64,000 nt of DNA from Pseudomonas abieticivorans. Its GTDB lineage: Bacteria; Pseudomonadota; Gammaproteobacteria; Pseudomonadales; Pseudomonadaceae. Positions 36,757 to 46,287 of this stretch are shown one piece after another; the stretch's first letter is position 1; each line of letters opens with the position of its first letter. Both the position numbers and the translations under genes were made by a program. The notes below the pieces were generated by a model. The model saw nothing but the letters and a program-made list of their open reading frames with translations, had not been told where the DNA came from and did no database searches. The stretch is from the NCBI RefSeq assembly GCF_023509015.1, contig NZ_CP094975.1, forward strand, positions 5,945,501 through 6,009,500, given 5' to 3'.

Positions 36757-39700
36757 TCATTCCGCTACGCTTCGGATCGCCCGCTCGATTCGCTGGCGGC
36801 CTGCGTGCGCAACCCTTCCAATGCCGGCCTCTTTGGCTACAGCATAAATTAGTGCCTCGCCTTCGTGACCCCGCACAACCATTTCCCGAACAAGAGCAGA
36901 GAGCTCTGGGAGGCAAATTTCCGCGAGACTACGCGTAAAGTCATCATCGCCAGGACGGCGAAACACTACGTTTGAATCGTTCTCTAGGTGCGCAGGCCAG
37001 AAGAAAGCGCCGGTTTGATCCTCCTCGTGGCAACGGAATTGAGCACGGGCGATTTGCTCAACACGGTCACGAATCCGCGCCCCGGTTTTTACCCATCCGT
37101 GTGCTCGTGCAATACGTCTGGCGAGCACGATATCTAAAACAGGCCCCTCCTCCGCCACGACGTGAGTAATCATTTTTTCTAGATTTGCTGTATAGCTCGC
37201 CTCGAAAAACTGGTCAGGATTGACTACCTCAACAGCGGTACTAGGATCGGCCTCTTTGTAGAGGGAGCGCTCGACGGCCTGAAAAACTTCGAAATCTCCA
37301 GCTGCAGCTATAATCGCAGCTCGGGCGTACTTGAGCTCAGGCATTGCTCCCGCGGGATCATTGGCCTCTACCAGGATGGATGAGCTAGCCATCACTGTCA
37401 TATGGTCTACGACCTCAATGACCTCAGCCATCGCAGCATCGACCTTCAGACGCTCAGCCTCCTGTGCTGCGTCGATGATGGCTTGCTTCGCTCGGGACAC
37501 TGCGAGGAGATCATTCAGGCGCTGGTGTACTTTCTCCGCGGTACCCACTGCGTCGACCCACCAATCTGTCGACCAGATTCTGACGATTTCCCATCCGAGA
37601 CCGCGCAATATGAACTCACGAAGCTTGTCTCGATCCCGAGCGGTTGCGCTGCGGTGGTACGTAGCGCCATCGCATTCAACACCGGCAAGGAACCGACCAG
37701 GAGCATCCGGATCGACCACACCTAGATCGATGCGGAACGAAGACACGCCAATCTGTGTAACGACCTGCCATCCCTTTTTCGCTAGCGCATCAGCAACTGC
37801 CGCCTCGAATGGGCTGTCGAAGCCGCCCACGCTACCCAAATTGGCTTCAGCCAACGCTTGTGGGCCACGTTCGGCAAACTCCAGGAAGTGCTTAAGGTCG
37901 CGGACTCCAATCGCCTGTGTCCGAGCCAGATCGATGTGCTCAGGACGCAGCGTAGAAAACACCACCAGCTCCTGGCGTGCCCGGGTGATGGCAACGTTCA
38001 GTCGACGCTCACCGCCTGGACGGTTCATCGGCCCGAAATTCATCGACATTACGCCGGCAGCGTCTTTTCCGTATGTGGTCGAGAAATAGATGATGTCGCG
38101 CTCATCCCCCTGTACGCTTTCTAGGTTCTTGACGAATACTGGCTCGAGTTCGGATTCTGCAAAATAAGAGTCGAGGGCCGGATCCTTGCGGCATGCCTCG
38201 TCAAGCATATCCATGATGAGCTTCTGTTGTTCACCGTTGAAGGTGACCACACCAACAGTGTGCCCGCTTTCCCGGAAAGCCGGCGTTTTAAGCCGAGCCA
38301 CAAGGTCACCTACCAACGCTCTTGCTTCGATTATGTTGGTACGCGAGCCACCTTTGTCATACACACCCGCCACTGCGCAGAGTCTTACGGCTTTGTCAGC
38401 CGTATGCGGGGATGGGAAGGTAACCAGTTTGGACTGATAGTATCGCTGGTTCGAGAATGCGATTAGGCTCTCGTGGCGGCTACGGTAGTGCCAGTTCAAA
38501 TTACGCATTGGCAGGTTCGCACTGATACATTCATCTAGAATGCTCTCGAGATCAGCTTCAACATCCTCATCATCGGACGTGGATTCGGCGCGACCAAAGA
38601 ACGACGTCGGTGGCAGCTGTTTCGGATCTCCCACCATCACTACCTGTTTTCCTCGCGCCATGGCTCCGATGGCATCCCATACCGGAATCTGAGACGCCTC
38701 GTCGAATATTACTAAGTCAAAAGGTGTAGACGCCGGCGGCAGGTACTGAGCAATCGAGAGCGGGCTCATCAACAGACAGGGTGTCAACTTTGTCAGAGCA
38801 TCGGGCGCTCGAGTGATCAGCTCTCGTAGCGGGAGATGCTTAGTCTTCTTACCCATCTCGTGGCGCAACAGTCCCCACTCCGACGATCTGCTTACGCTTT
38901 CTTGGCTCGGCAGATCAGCACACAGCCGAGCCCTGAGCCAGTCCTTGGTCAGTTCTGTAAATTTGTCGTCCAAGGCACGGAAGTCACGAATCCGTTGCTC
39001 ATGCTCCACGCTGACAAACGTACGGATCACTTCCTCGCTATCGACGGTAGTGTTGAGCCACCAGCGAGCGTAATTGACCTCGAGGACACGTCGTACTCTT
39101 CCGGATGTAATAGCGCCACTTTCCATTCCCTGGACAATCGGCGCCAAGCCGACAGCGAACGCGTTATTACGCACTTTCCGCCAGGCGCACCATGCTTTAA
39201 GCCGAGACTCGGAAGAAACCACTGCTTCGCAATTTTGACGGAGACCGCTTAACGACAGGTGAGTAGTGTCATCGATACCTGCATCCGTGAAGTGGCCTGC
39301 CGAAGTCAACTGCGCCGATCGATCTTGCAGAGCCTCCAGCCTTTCGCATAAAGCAACTCCCGCCGTAGCTATCGCGCCCTCAGGCTCCAGCAGCGTGTTG
39401 CCATCCCCCAAAAGGGTTTGCAACGGGGCCTTATACGCAGCGATTTGTTCAGCATTGAGGGCAAGTTTTGCTAGTGCGGTAGCAACCTGCCCTTGGAAAG
39501 CCACTGCCTGGCGAGCCACATCAAGCTTTGTCTTCAAATCACTCCAGACTGGAACCGATTCGCGTAAATCGCCGAGATCAGCCAGATCACGCTCAACCAC
39601 TGCTCTCTGCTTGAGAAGCTCGAGGTCGCTTTTCAACGCGTTACCACAGCGCCCATCCTGGACATTTGGGTAATCATCCGTCAGTCGACCTCGTTCTTCG

Positions 39701-42700
39701 ATCTCACGTCGCTCGGCCTGGAATCGCAGAGCTGCAGTGAGCACGTCAAAATTGGTGCTCAACCCACTCCATAGCGATTGAGTGATGGCGCCTAGATAGC
39801 TCAGTTCTCCCAGTTGTACATCCAGCTGAACGAGGTTGCGCAGCCGACGGAGCTCTTGATTGAGTTCCTCTCCTAGCTGGCCCTGATCGATTTGCTGGAA
39901 GGCTTCGTCAATCCAAGGCCTACCCTCTTTGTGAAGCCGAATGGCTTCCTGCAATCTAATTGCTGTTCCGAGTTGCGCTCCGTCAGATTTAGAGCCCTGC
40001 CATACGGCGACGCATTGATGGCCAGGTTCCAGAGCGTCTATCTCTCGCTGCAACGATCGGATTTCCACCCAAATCGCAAGATCCTTGCCGTTATCGGCAT
40101 CTCCTGTATCCCCTTGCACCGGAGCCATCAGCCCAGAAATCCGACGCTTACCTAGCCAGGATTTAGGCCAAAACGATTCGTCGGCCTCTTTCCATTCACG
40201 CCAGAGAAGATCGATATCCAAGGCGTCAACTGCAGGACTGTAAGTAGCGCTCAGTCGTTGTTTGTGCGCATTAATTTGACCAACTAGTGTGAGAGCCTGC
40301 GCGAGTACTTCAGTGACGCTTTCAGGCCAGGCAGGGCCGAGCTCACCATCCGTTAAGCGTCGCTGCTGCAAGAGATCCATGCCCTGTTTGGCATCGCTGA
40401 CAACACGCGCAGACCATAGGGTAGACAGTCGAGAATTTATGTCCCGGTGTTGCTCCACCAGAGCGCAACCCTCTGCCAGCCGTTGGGCGATGGTTCGGGC
40501 ATCTATGCGAAGCGCAAACCGCCAATCATGCCCCGCGGCGGCTGGCAATGACTGTGAGAGAGTCGCCAAGCCTTCGAGTGCAGTTGGTGTATATGTGGTA
40601 GCGGGAAGCCCGGACAGCTCCACGAAGCGATCTGCAGCTCTCTGTACTTCGACGATTGCTGGAAGCACGTCACGGGCTGCCTGAACAAACTGTTGCTGCC
40701 AATGTGTCGACCATTCGGATTGGCCCACTGCCGCAAATGCATTTCCGGCAAGCTGAGCATACCCAACGGCTTGAGCATTTACCTCAAGCCGATCACCCAG
40801 CTCACGAATGGCGAGCATCGCTGCCTGGTTATGGATTTCGGGGGATGGCCAGGCCATGGCGGCTACAGGCTCATCGGCACCTGATGTAACTGTTCCGATA
40901 GCGTCATAGATGGTGTAGCCATTGCTATATCGCCGGTGGAGGCGTTCGACGTAGATGTTGAGGCTATCTCGCAGCAATGCTAGTCGCTGCGCCTCGACTT
41001 CCCAGGCAGCAGTATCAACTTGCCCCTTCGCCTCCCACGCGGACTGTAGCTGTGCGAGAACATCGGTCTTCCGTGCTTTGCTTGAGTGGAGTTCCAGGCA
41101 GAACTCACCTAGCCCTATCTCCCGCAGGCGCCGGTAAACCACATCCAAGGCGGCGATTTTTTCAGACACGAACAGAACTCGACGACCTTGGGCGATTGAC
41201 TGAGCGATCATGTTTGAAATGGTCTGACTTTTCCCAGTACCAGGTGGGCCGATGAGAACAAAGTCTTTCCCTTTTGCCGCAGCCATAACAGCCGTCAGCT
41301 GCGATGAATCCGAAGGCAGCGGGCAAAAGACGTCTGTCGGGCCATAGTCTCTATCCAGTGACTCCGCCTCAGGGAATGGCATATCAGAGACAAACGAATC
41401 ACGTGGCGTATCTAAAAGATGCTGGACTACTGGGCTTTGGCGAAGGTGCTCCGCATTCTCGGCAAGGTCTTTCCACATAAGGTACTTGGCGAACGAGAAC
41501 ATCGAAAGCACAACGTCTTCATTGAGCTCCCAACCTGGAACATCTTTGATGGCGTGGCCAACCTTGTTCCATATGCTGGCGATATCTAGCCCTGAATCGT
41601 CTCTTGGCAACTCGTGCTCTAGCGAACCCAAGCCGAGCTCAAAATCCTGGCGAAGCATCTCGATGAGCGTGGGGTTGAACCTAGGTTCATCGTCATGGAG
41701 CACCATGGTGAACCCCGATCGAGCACTTTTACGTTCGAGTGTGACCGGCACAAGCACGAGCGGTGCTTTGTACTTCTGTCCAGCCTTGTCTTCACGAGTC
41801 CAGCTCAGAAAGCCAATTGCAAGGAAAAGCGTGTTTGAGCCACCTTCCTGCAGGGCGGTACGAGCGCCCCGGTACAGCTCCGTCAGGCGGACGTCCATCT
41901 CGTTAGAGGTCAGCGCAACGAATACTTCCCTGCGCTTAAGCGCGTCTTCAGCATGTCGCCGGCGGACATCTTCCCGCTCACGTTGCTCATAAAGCGCACG
42001 CTCCCGCGGATCGGCGCCATCCATAAGATCTGGGCGGGTCAAAAGCTTTAGCGATAGGCCACTTGCAAGAATATCTTCAAGAGCGCCCGGGTCAGGAGAC
42101 TCGAGCTTAAGTGCTTTCTTGCCGGTCTTGAAGTTGAGCAGGTTGTTTCGAAGAGACAGATCCAAAAGCTTACGCTGCCATCTCCCCAACCGATCCGCAG
42201 GATCTAGCTTGGATAAATCTTCAACCTGGACTTCTGCGGGGTGGTCTGAGAGCCCGTTGCCGTCCTCTACCATCAATACAGGTCCCGCGTCGGGATCATC
42301 TCCACTGACACGGGCAAACTGCGTTTCTGAACTTGCAAGGGGTTTGATCCGCTGCAGTCGAGCGCGGCGGATATCCAGCAGCATCTCAAAGGCGCTCTCG
42401 GCGTCCTCAGCGATCTGAGTGGCACCTCTCTCTACCGCGTAGGTAAATGGAGGTATAGGATTTTGGGTGATGAGCGTCGTCTCGAATAACACGAGCTCCT
42501 GAAGCTTCACACGCTTGCGTACGGCTGTTATGTCGTCGACCAATGCAGTGGTGAATTCTTCAGGCTTCAGCCATACACCAGCGAAAGCGTGACCACGGGT
42601 AAACACAATCACCGGGTTGAGGCCGATTTGCTCGAGGGCGGCACAGAAAAACAGGGTCAAATCCATGCACGTTGCCAGACCGGTATCAGCGATCTGGCTG

Positions 42701-43383
42701 GGACTACGAATCTTTTGACCTGTCTGCTCGAAACTCGCTGGTGGCAGCGCGTAATCGAGCCTCATTCGTGCGACCGCACCCCAAACCGCAGAGGCGAGCT
42801 GCCAAGCCCGCTTCGCCCCCCCCTCATAGCCATCAAGTGCCGACGGCTTATCGCTGAGGCGAAGGAGTTCCGCGGTTTGTTTCAACAAGCGTTCTACAGC
42901 AGGGTCGTTAGGTTGGACGAATGCGGCAGTCATATCAGGAATGTGTCGCATCCCACCCCATTGATTTCGGGGCAGTAAGTCAACGACGTGCTCGATGCGA
43001 GTGACCTCTTTCCGGCCGCTTTCAGCTTTCTTGTCATCGGCTTCGAGCACAAAACTGAACGTGGAGAGCTCGGCTTCAGTCAGACGGCTAAGCAAAGGGC
43101 CGTCAAGGACGAGATCCAAACCCGGTATGACCGTAAAGCTCTCGGACGCAATTTCATCCATCCGCCAGATCTTAGGCTTGAAAACCTCTGGTTGGGACGA
43201 CAACGTCAGCGTTGCGTTTAGAAAACGGTCTGTGGTTTCGTTCGAGATGCGAAGCTCCCGAATCACAGGAATCGCGTTCTGGAAGTCAGCCAAATTCAAC
43301 TTGGCGACCAGAGTCACGAGGATTTTGACTTCTTTCGGCGGGACTTCGTCCTGAGGCGAGAGGGGCTGAACGATTTCGTCCAT
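36757..43383 (-). CDS. Giant DUF4011 / superfamily 1 helicase / endonuclease / DUF3320 protein
   Basis: A 2208-residue predicted defence protein. Domains in order: an N-terminal unknown part; a transglutaminase-like segment with Cys239 (GLATCMDLTLFFCAALEQ) and His265 (RGHAFAGVW); DUF4011 (about 395-560, LGRWQRKLLDLSLRNNLLNF); a UPF1-like helicase with Walker A IGPPGTGKSQT near 711, DEAS in VIFDEASQIP near 1560 and GDPKQLPP near 1586; an MTES_1575/Vsr-like PD-(D/E)XK nuclease near 1870-1945 (FRIDLGVV, VECDGATYH, GWEIVRIWSTDWW); and DUF3320 at about 2070-2150. This fusion resembles the single-gene defence candidate I recall as Hhe. AAGGA precedes the ATG. The frame is intact. Confidence 0.9.
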   Translation of the reverse strand: MDEIVQPLSPQDEVPPKEVKILVTLVAKLNLADFQNAIPVIRELRISNETTDRFLNATLTLSSQPEVFKPKIWRMDEIASESFTVIPGLDLVLDGPLLSRLTEAELSTFSFVLEADDKKAESGRKEVTRIEHVVDLLPRNQWGGMRHIPDMTAAFVQPNDPAVERLLKQTAELLRLSDKPSALDGYEGGAKRAWQLASAVWGAVARMRLDYALPPASFEQTGQKIRSPSQIADTGLATCMDLTLFFCAALEQIGLNPVIVFTRGHAFAGVWLKPEEFTTALVDDITAVRKRVKLQELVLFETTLITQNPIPPFTYAVERGATQIAEDAESAFEMLLDIRRARLQRIKPLASSETQFARVSGDDPDAGPVLMVEDGNGLSDHPAEVQVEDLSKLDPADRLGRWQRKLLDLSLRNNLLNFKTGKKALKLESPDPGALEDILASGLSLKLLTRPDLMDGADPRERALYEQREREDVRRRHAEDALKRREVFVALTSNEMDVRLTELYRGARTALQEGGSNTLFLAIGFLSWTREDKAGQKYKAPLVLVPVTLERKSARSGFTMVLHDDEPRFNPTLIEMLRQDFELGLGSLEHELPRDDSGLDIASIWNKVGHAIKDVPGWELNEDVVLSMFSFAKYLMWKDLAENAEHLRQSPVVQHLLDTPRDSFVSDMPFPEAESLDRDYGPTDVFCPLPSDSSQLTAVMAAAKGKDFVLIGPPGTGKSQTISNMIAQSIAQGRRVLFVSEKIAALDVVYRRLREIGLGEFCLELHSSKARKTDVLAQLQSAWEAKGQVDTAAWEVEAQRLALLRDSLNIYVERLHRRYSNGYTIYDAIGTVTSGADEPVAAMAWPSPEIHNQAAMLAIRELGDRLEVNAQAVGYAQLAGNAFAAVGQSEWSTHWQQQFVQAARDVLPAIVEVQRAADRFVELSGLPATTYTPTALEGLATLSQSLPAAAGHDWRFALRIDARTIAQRLAEGCALVEQHRDINSRLSTLWSARVVSDAKQGMDLLQQRRLTDGELGPAWPESVTEVLAQALTLVGQINAHKQRLSATYSPAVDALDIDLLWREWKEADESFWPKSWLGKRRISGLMAPVQGDTGDADNGKDLAIWVEIRSLQREIDALEPGHQCVAVWQGSKSDGAQLGTAIRLQEAIRLHKEGRPWIDEAFQQIDQGQLGEELNQELRRLRNLVQLDVQLGELSYLGAITQSLWSGLSTNFDVLTAALRFQAERREIEERGRLTDDYPNVQDGRCGNALKSDLELLKQRAVVERDLADLGDLRESVPVWSDLKTKLDVARQAVAFQGQVATALAKLALNAEQIAAYKAPLQTLLGDGNTLLEPEGAIATAGVALCERLEALQDRSAQLTSAGHFTDAGIDDTTHLSLSGLRQNCEAVVSSESRLKAWCAWRKVRNNAFAVGLAPIVQGMESGAITSGRVRRVLEVNYARWWLNTTVDSEEVIRTFVSVEHEQRIRDFRALDDKFTELTKDWLRARLCADLPSQESVSRSSEWGLLRHEMGKKTKHLPLRELITRAPDALTKLTPCLLMSPLSIAQYLPPASTPFDLVIFDEASQIPVWDAIGAMARGKQVVMVGDPKQLPPTSFFGRAESTSDDEDVEADLESILDECISANLPMRNLNWHYRSRHESLIAFSNQRYYQSKLVTFPSPHTADKAVRLCAVAGVYDKGGSRTNIIEARALVGDLVARLKTPAFRESGHTVGVVTFNGEQQKLIMDMLDEACRKDPALDSYFAESELEPVFVKNLESVQGDERDIIYFSTTYGKDAAGVMSMNFGPMNRPGGERRLNVAITRARQELVVFSTLRPEHIDLARTQAIGVRDLKHFLEFAERGPQALAEANLGSVGGFDSPFEAAVADALAKKGWQVVTQIGVSSFRIDLGVVDPDAPGRFLAGVECDGATYHRSATARDRDKLREFILRGLGWEIVRIWSTDWWVDAVGTAEKVHQRLNDLLAVSRAKQAIIDAAQEAERLKVDAAMAEVIEVVDHMTVMASSSILVEANDPAGAMPELKYARAAIIAAAGDFEVFQAVERSLYKEADPSTAVEVVNPDQFFEASYTANLEKMITHVVAEEGPVLDIVLARRIARAHGWVKTGARIRDRVEQIARAQFRCHEEDQTGAFFWPAHLENDSNVVFRRPGDDDFTRSLAEICLPELSALVREMVVRGHEGEALIYAVAKEAGIGRVAHAGRQRIERAIRSVAE

Positions 43384-43908
43384 GCGCGACCATCCTTGTC
43401 ATGCGCTCAAGGGGTTCAGGCGGGTACCTGGTCGGAAAGCCCTCTCAAGCTAGTGGCATGATGATAGCGCTTCTTGCCCAAATCGTATTGAGCCTTTTGT
43501 CGAACCAGGATGCTCTTCTTGTGAGTCCCTGAGGTGAGAGGTTTCCCTTCCAAAACGATCCAACATTTAATACGTCCGCGCTGCCAATGATTTAGATCCG
43601 CGCAATCGTTGGCAATCGACTCAAGTCGTGTAGCCGTCGTGCGAGATCGTATCTACGTCGTGCGAGCCAAGTATGGCAAAGCCTCTAAAGGCAAAGGGAC
43701 AAAAAGCTCCCACCACTAAATCGAAACCTCGGCAGAAATGCGAGAAGGATTCGTCATTGTAGGCTTGCTGTTCCAAGGTCGAGGATTTGGCCACAACACT
43801 GACGACCTGATGGTCCATGCTGCGTCGCTGAGCACGGGGCAAAAAGCAACCATTAGAATGCAGATGAGTACAACAAAAGCCTGAAGGACGCCATCTCGAT
43901 TAGGATCC
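43384..43908. other. Right island edge with a possible coding remnant
   Basis: No complete gene is seen. On the minus strand an open stretch from 43652 to 43416 reads CADLNHWQRGRIKCWIVLEG, then THKKSILVRQKAQYDLGKKR. It looks coding in composition but has no usual start codon, and a stop lies just upstream. It may be the tail of a truncated gene. The rest of the gap shows no feature I can support. Confidence 0.4.
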
Positions 43909-46287
43909 TCAGGCGGGCTTCAAGTCAGGCAAGCGGGCACCCTTGCCAAAAACCAACACCGAAGCCAACGCTGGCGTCAGCACCAATGTCCCTATCATGT
44001 TCCAGATAAACAGCAGCATCAGCAGCATGCCCATGTCCGCCTGAAACTTAAGCGCCGAGAACATCCACGTCGCGACGCCCGCCGCCAGGGTCAACGCCGT
44101 GAATACGATCGAGGTACCGGTGGTTTTCAGCGACTCCAGGTAAGCCTCCTGCGGCGCCAGCCCCTGACGCAGAAACCCCTCAATCTTGCTATACAGATAA
44201 ATCCCGTAATCCACGCCAATCCCTACGCCCAGCGCGATCACCGGCAGCGTCGCAATCTTCACCCCCAGCCCCATCTTCGCCATTACGGCTTCGCACAGCA
44301 CCGTCGATAGATACAGCGGCGCCATCAACGCAAACGCCACTTTTAGCGAGCGGAACTCCCACCAGACGACCGTCGTAATGATGATAAAGACCAGAATCAG
44401 CATCAGCGTTTCTGCGCGCTCGATGACGATGTTGGTAGCGGCCTCGATGCCTGCGCTGCCGGCCGCTTGCAGCAGTTGCAGCTCACCGGTGTTGTTCTCT
44501 GCGGCGAAGGCGTTGACTGAGTTGACCACGCCGGTCAGGGTTTTTGCCTTGTGATCGGCGAGGTACAGGCTGATCGGTGCGGCACTGCAATCGCTGTTGA
44601 TGAACTCGCTGGCGGCACCGGCACGCGCGGTGTTCATGACGTAGGGATCACGCGACAGTTCGGCCCATTTCGGGTTGCCTTCGTTGGTCGCCATGATCTT
44701 GAAACGCATGGCGTCGTATAGCGATTGCACCGATTCCACGCCCGGTACCTGGCGCATGGTACGGGCAAAGCGATTGGCCAGGTCGGCGGCGGCGAACCGT
44801 GCGCATTGCTCTTGCGGGGTTTTGAAAATTACCACGTAAACGTCGGTGCTGGTTGTGTAGTGGTCGAGCAGATAAGCGTTGTCAAGGTTGTAACGCGCTT
44901 GCGGGCGAAACTCCGGCGCGCCCTTGTCGAGGTCGCCGACCTGCAAGGTCTGGCGCGCGTGGTAGCCGTAACCGAGTAACACCAGGCAAGCGAGAATCAA
45001 TGGCCAGGCAAAGCGTGGTTCGCAGACGCGCGACAGTCGGGTAAACAGCGGCCAAATGTGGTTCATCCGCCGTTGTTGTTTGCGCAACCCAGCCGGGCTG
45101 ACACCTACATACGACATTAACACCGGCAGCAGGAACATCTTGGTGAACAGCGCAACAAACACGCCGATGCTCGCGGTGATCGCCAATTGCTGGATCACGC
45201 CGATGTCGACCACCATCAAGGTGATGAAGCCAACGACGTCGGCCAGCAACGCCGTCGAACCCGGGAGGAATAACGCCCTGAATGTACGGCGCGAAGCCTG
45301 CAACGACGTCGCGCCCTTGCCCACTTCCACCACCATCAGATTGATGTTCTGCACGGCGTGGCTAATGCCGATGGCAAATATTAGGAACGGTACCAGAATC
45401 GAATACGGGTCGAGGCCGAGTCCAAACAGGCTGAGCAGGCCAAGCTGGCAAAGCACCGTCAGCAGGCAGGTCAACACGGTGACGGCAGTGCTTCGCCAGC
45501 AGCGGCAATAGGCGTACAGCAACAGGGTGATGAGCCCGACGGTGATAGCAAAGAACAGCGCAATATCGCCGAACGCGGCCAACAGATCGCCAATGATCTG
45601 CGCGAAACCGATGACCCGGATATGCACGCCTTGGGCGTCGAAGCGCTCGCGCACCTGCTGTTGCAGATTCTGCGCGAGTACACCGTAGTCCAGTGGCTTT
45701 CCGGTTTGCGGGTCGTTCTCCAGCAACGGCACGCGGATCACCACCGACTTGAAGTCATTGCCGACAAAACTGCCGAGCATGTTGGCCCGAACAATGTTTT
45801 GCCTGACTTGCGCAAGTGCCTGCGGCCCGCCGTCGTAATCATCTGGAATCACACGCCCGGCGCGGATGCCCTCGTTGGTGACTTCGGTCCACAACGCATT
45901 TGGCGTCCACAGTGACTTGAGGTTGCCGCGATCGACGCCGGGCACGTAGAAGATCGCATCATTGATCTCGCGCAGGGTTTCAAGGAACGCCTGGTTGACG
46001 ATATCGCCCTGCGGATTTTCCACCACGACGCGCAACACGTTACTTTGTGGGCGCAGTACGTCTTCGAATTTCAGGTAGTTGGCTACGAAAGGATGATGCA
46101 TCGGAATCATCCGGCTGAAACTAGCATCCGGTCGCAACGACAGCGCGGCGAATCCGAGCAACAGCGACACCAGTACAAACACAACGAGCACTGTTTTGCG
46201 GTAGCCGAACAACGCATGTTCAAGATGCCTGACCAGGCGCGAAGCGAGGCCTGCGTGATGCACATCGACATTCATACTGGCGTTCAT
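43909..46287 (-). CDS. RND/MMPL-family membrane transporter
   Basis: Inner-membrane exporter of 792 residues with about 12 helices in two halves of six and two large periplasmic loops. The N-terminal helix is TVLVVFVLVSLLLGFAAL. A sterol-sensing-like helix bundle (ILVPFLIFAIGISHAVQNIN) matches the hydrophobe-exporting MMPL/HpnN branch and carries conserved charged residues in helix 4. The ATG at 46287 overlaps the YCF48 gene stop (ATGA). It forms an operon with the YCF48-like, DUF1329 and DUF1302 genes, a set often found together and thought to move hydrophobic compounds across the envelope. Confidence 0.88.
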   Translation of the reverse strand: MNASMNVDVHHAGLASRLVRHLEHALFGYRKTVLVVFVLVSLLLGFAALSLRPDASFSRMIPMHHPFVANYLKFEDVLRPQSNVLRVVVENPQGDIVNQAFLETLREINDAIFYVPGVDRGNLKSLWTPNALWTEVTNEGIRAGRVIPDDYDGGPQALAQVRQNIVRANMLGSFVGNDFKSVVIRVPLLENDPQTGKPLDYGVLAQNLQQQVRERFDAQGVHIRVIGFAQIIGDLLAAFGDIALFFAITVGLITLLLYAYCRCWRSTAVTVLTCLLTVLCQLGLLSLFGLGLDPYSILVPFLIFAIGISHAVQNINLMVVEVGKGATSLQASRRTFRALFLPGSTALLADVVGFITLMVVDIGVIQQLAITASIGVFVALFTKMFLLPVLMSYVGVSPAGLRKQQRRMNHIWPLFTRLSRVCEPRFAWPLILACLVLLGYGYHARQTLQVGDLDKGAPEFRPQARYNLDNAYLLDHYTTSTDVYVVIFKTPQEQCARFAAADLANRFARTMRQVPGVESVQSLYDAMRFKIMATNEGNPKWAELSRDPYVMNTARAGAASEFINSDCSAAPISLYLADHKAKTLTGVVNSVNAFAAENNTGELQLLQAAGSAGIEAATNIVIERAETLMLILVFIIITTVVWWEFRSLKVAFALMAPLYLSTVLCEAVMAKMGLGVKIATLPVIALGVGIGVDYGIYLYSKIEGFLRQGLAPQEAYLESLKTTGTSIVFTALTLAAGVATWMFSALKFQADMGMLLMLLFIWNMIGTLVLTPALASVLVFGKGARLPDLKPA

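Noticed and set aside
36640..36852. A 70-codon plus-strand frame next to the helicase stop
   Set aside because: Its second half runs antisense over the conserved DUF3320 end and no ribosome site is visible.
34571..43584. A 14-base direct match, TACGTCCGCGCTGC, at 34571 and 43571, as possible attachment sites of an element
   Set aside because: Several 14-base matches are expected by chance in 64 kb, the flanks share nothing, and no integrase lies at either copy.
43621..43842. A 73-codon minus-strand frame at the right island edge
   Set aside because: The composition is not convincing, no ribosome site is seen and the translation matches no family I know. It could be the front of the nearby remnant, but that is unproven.
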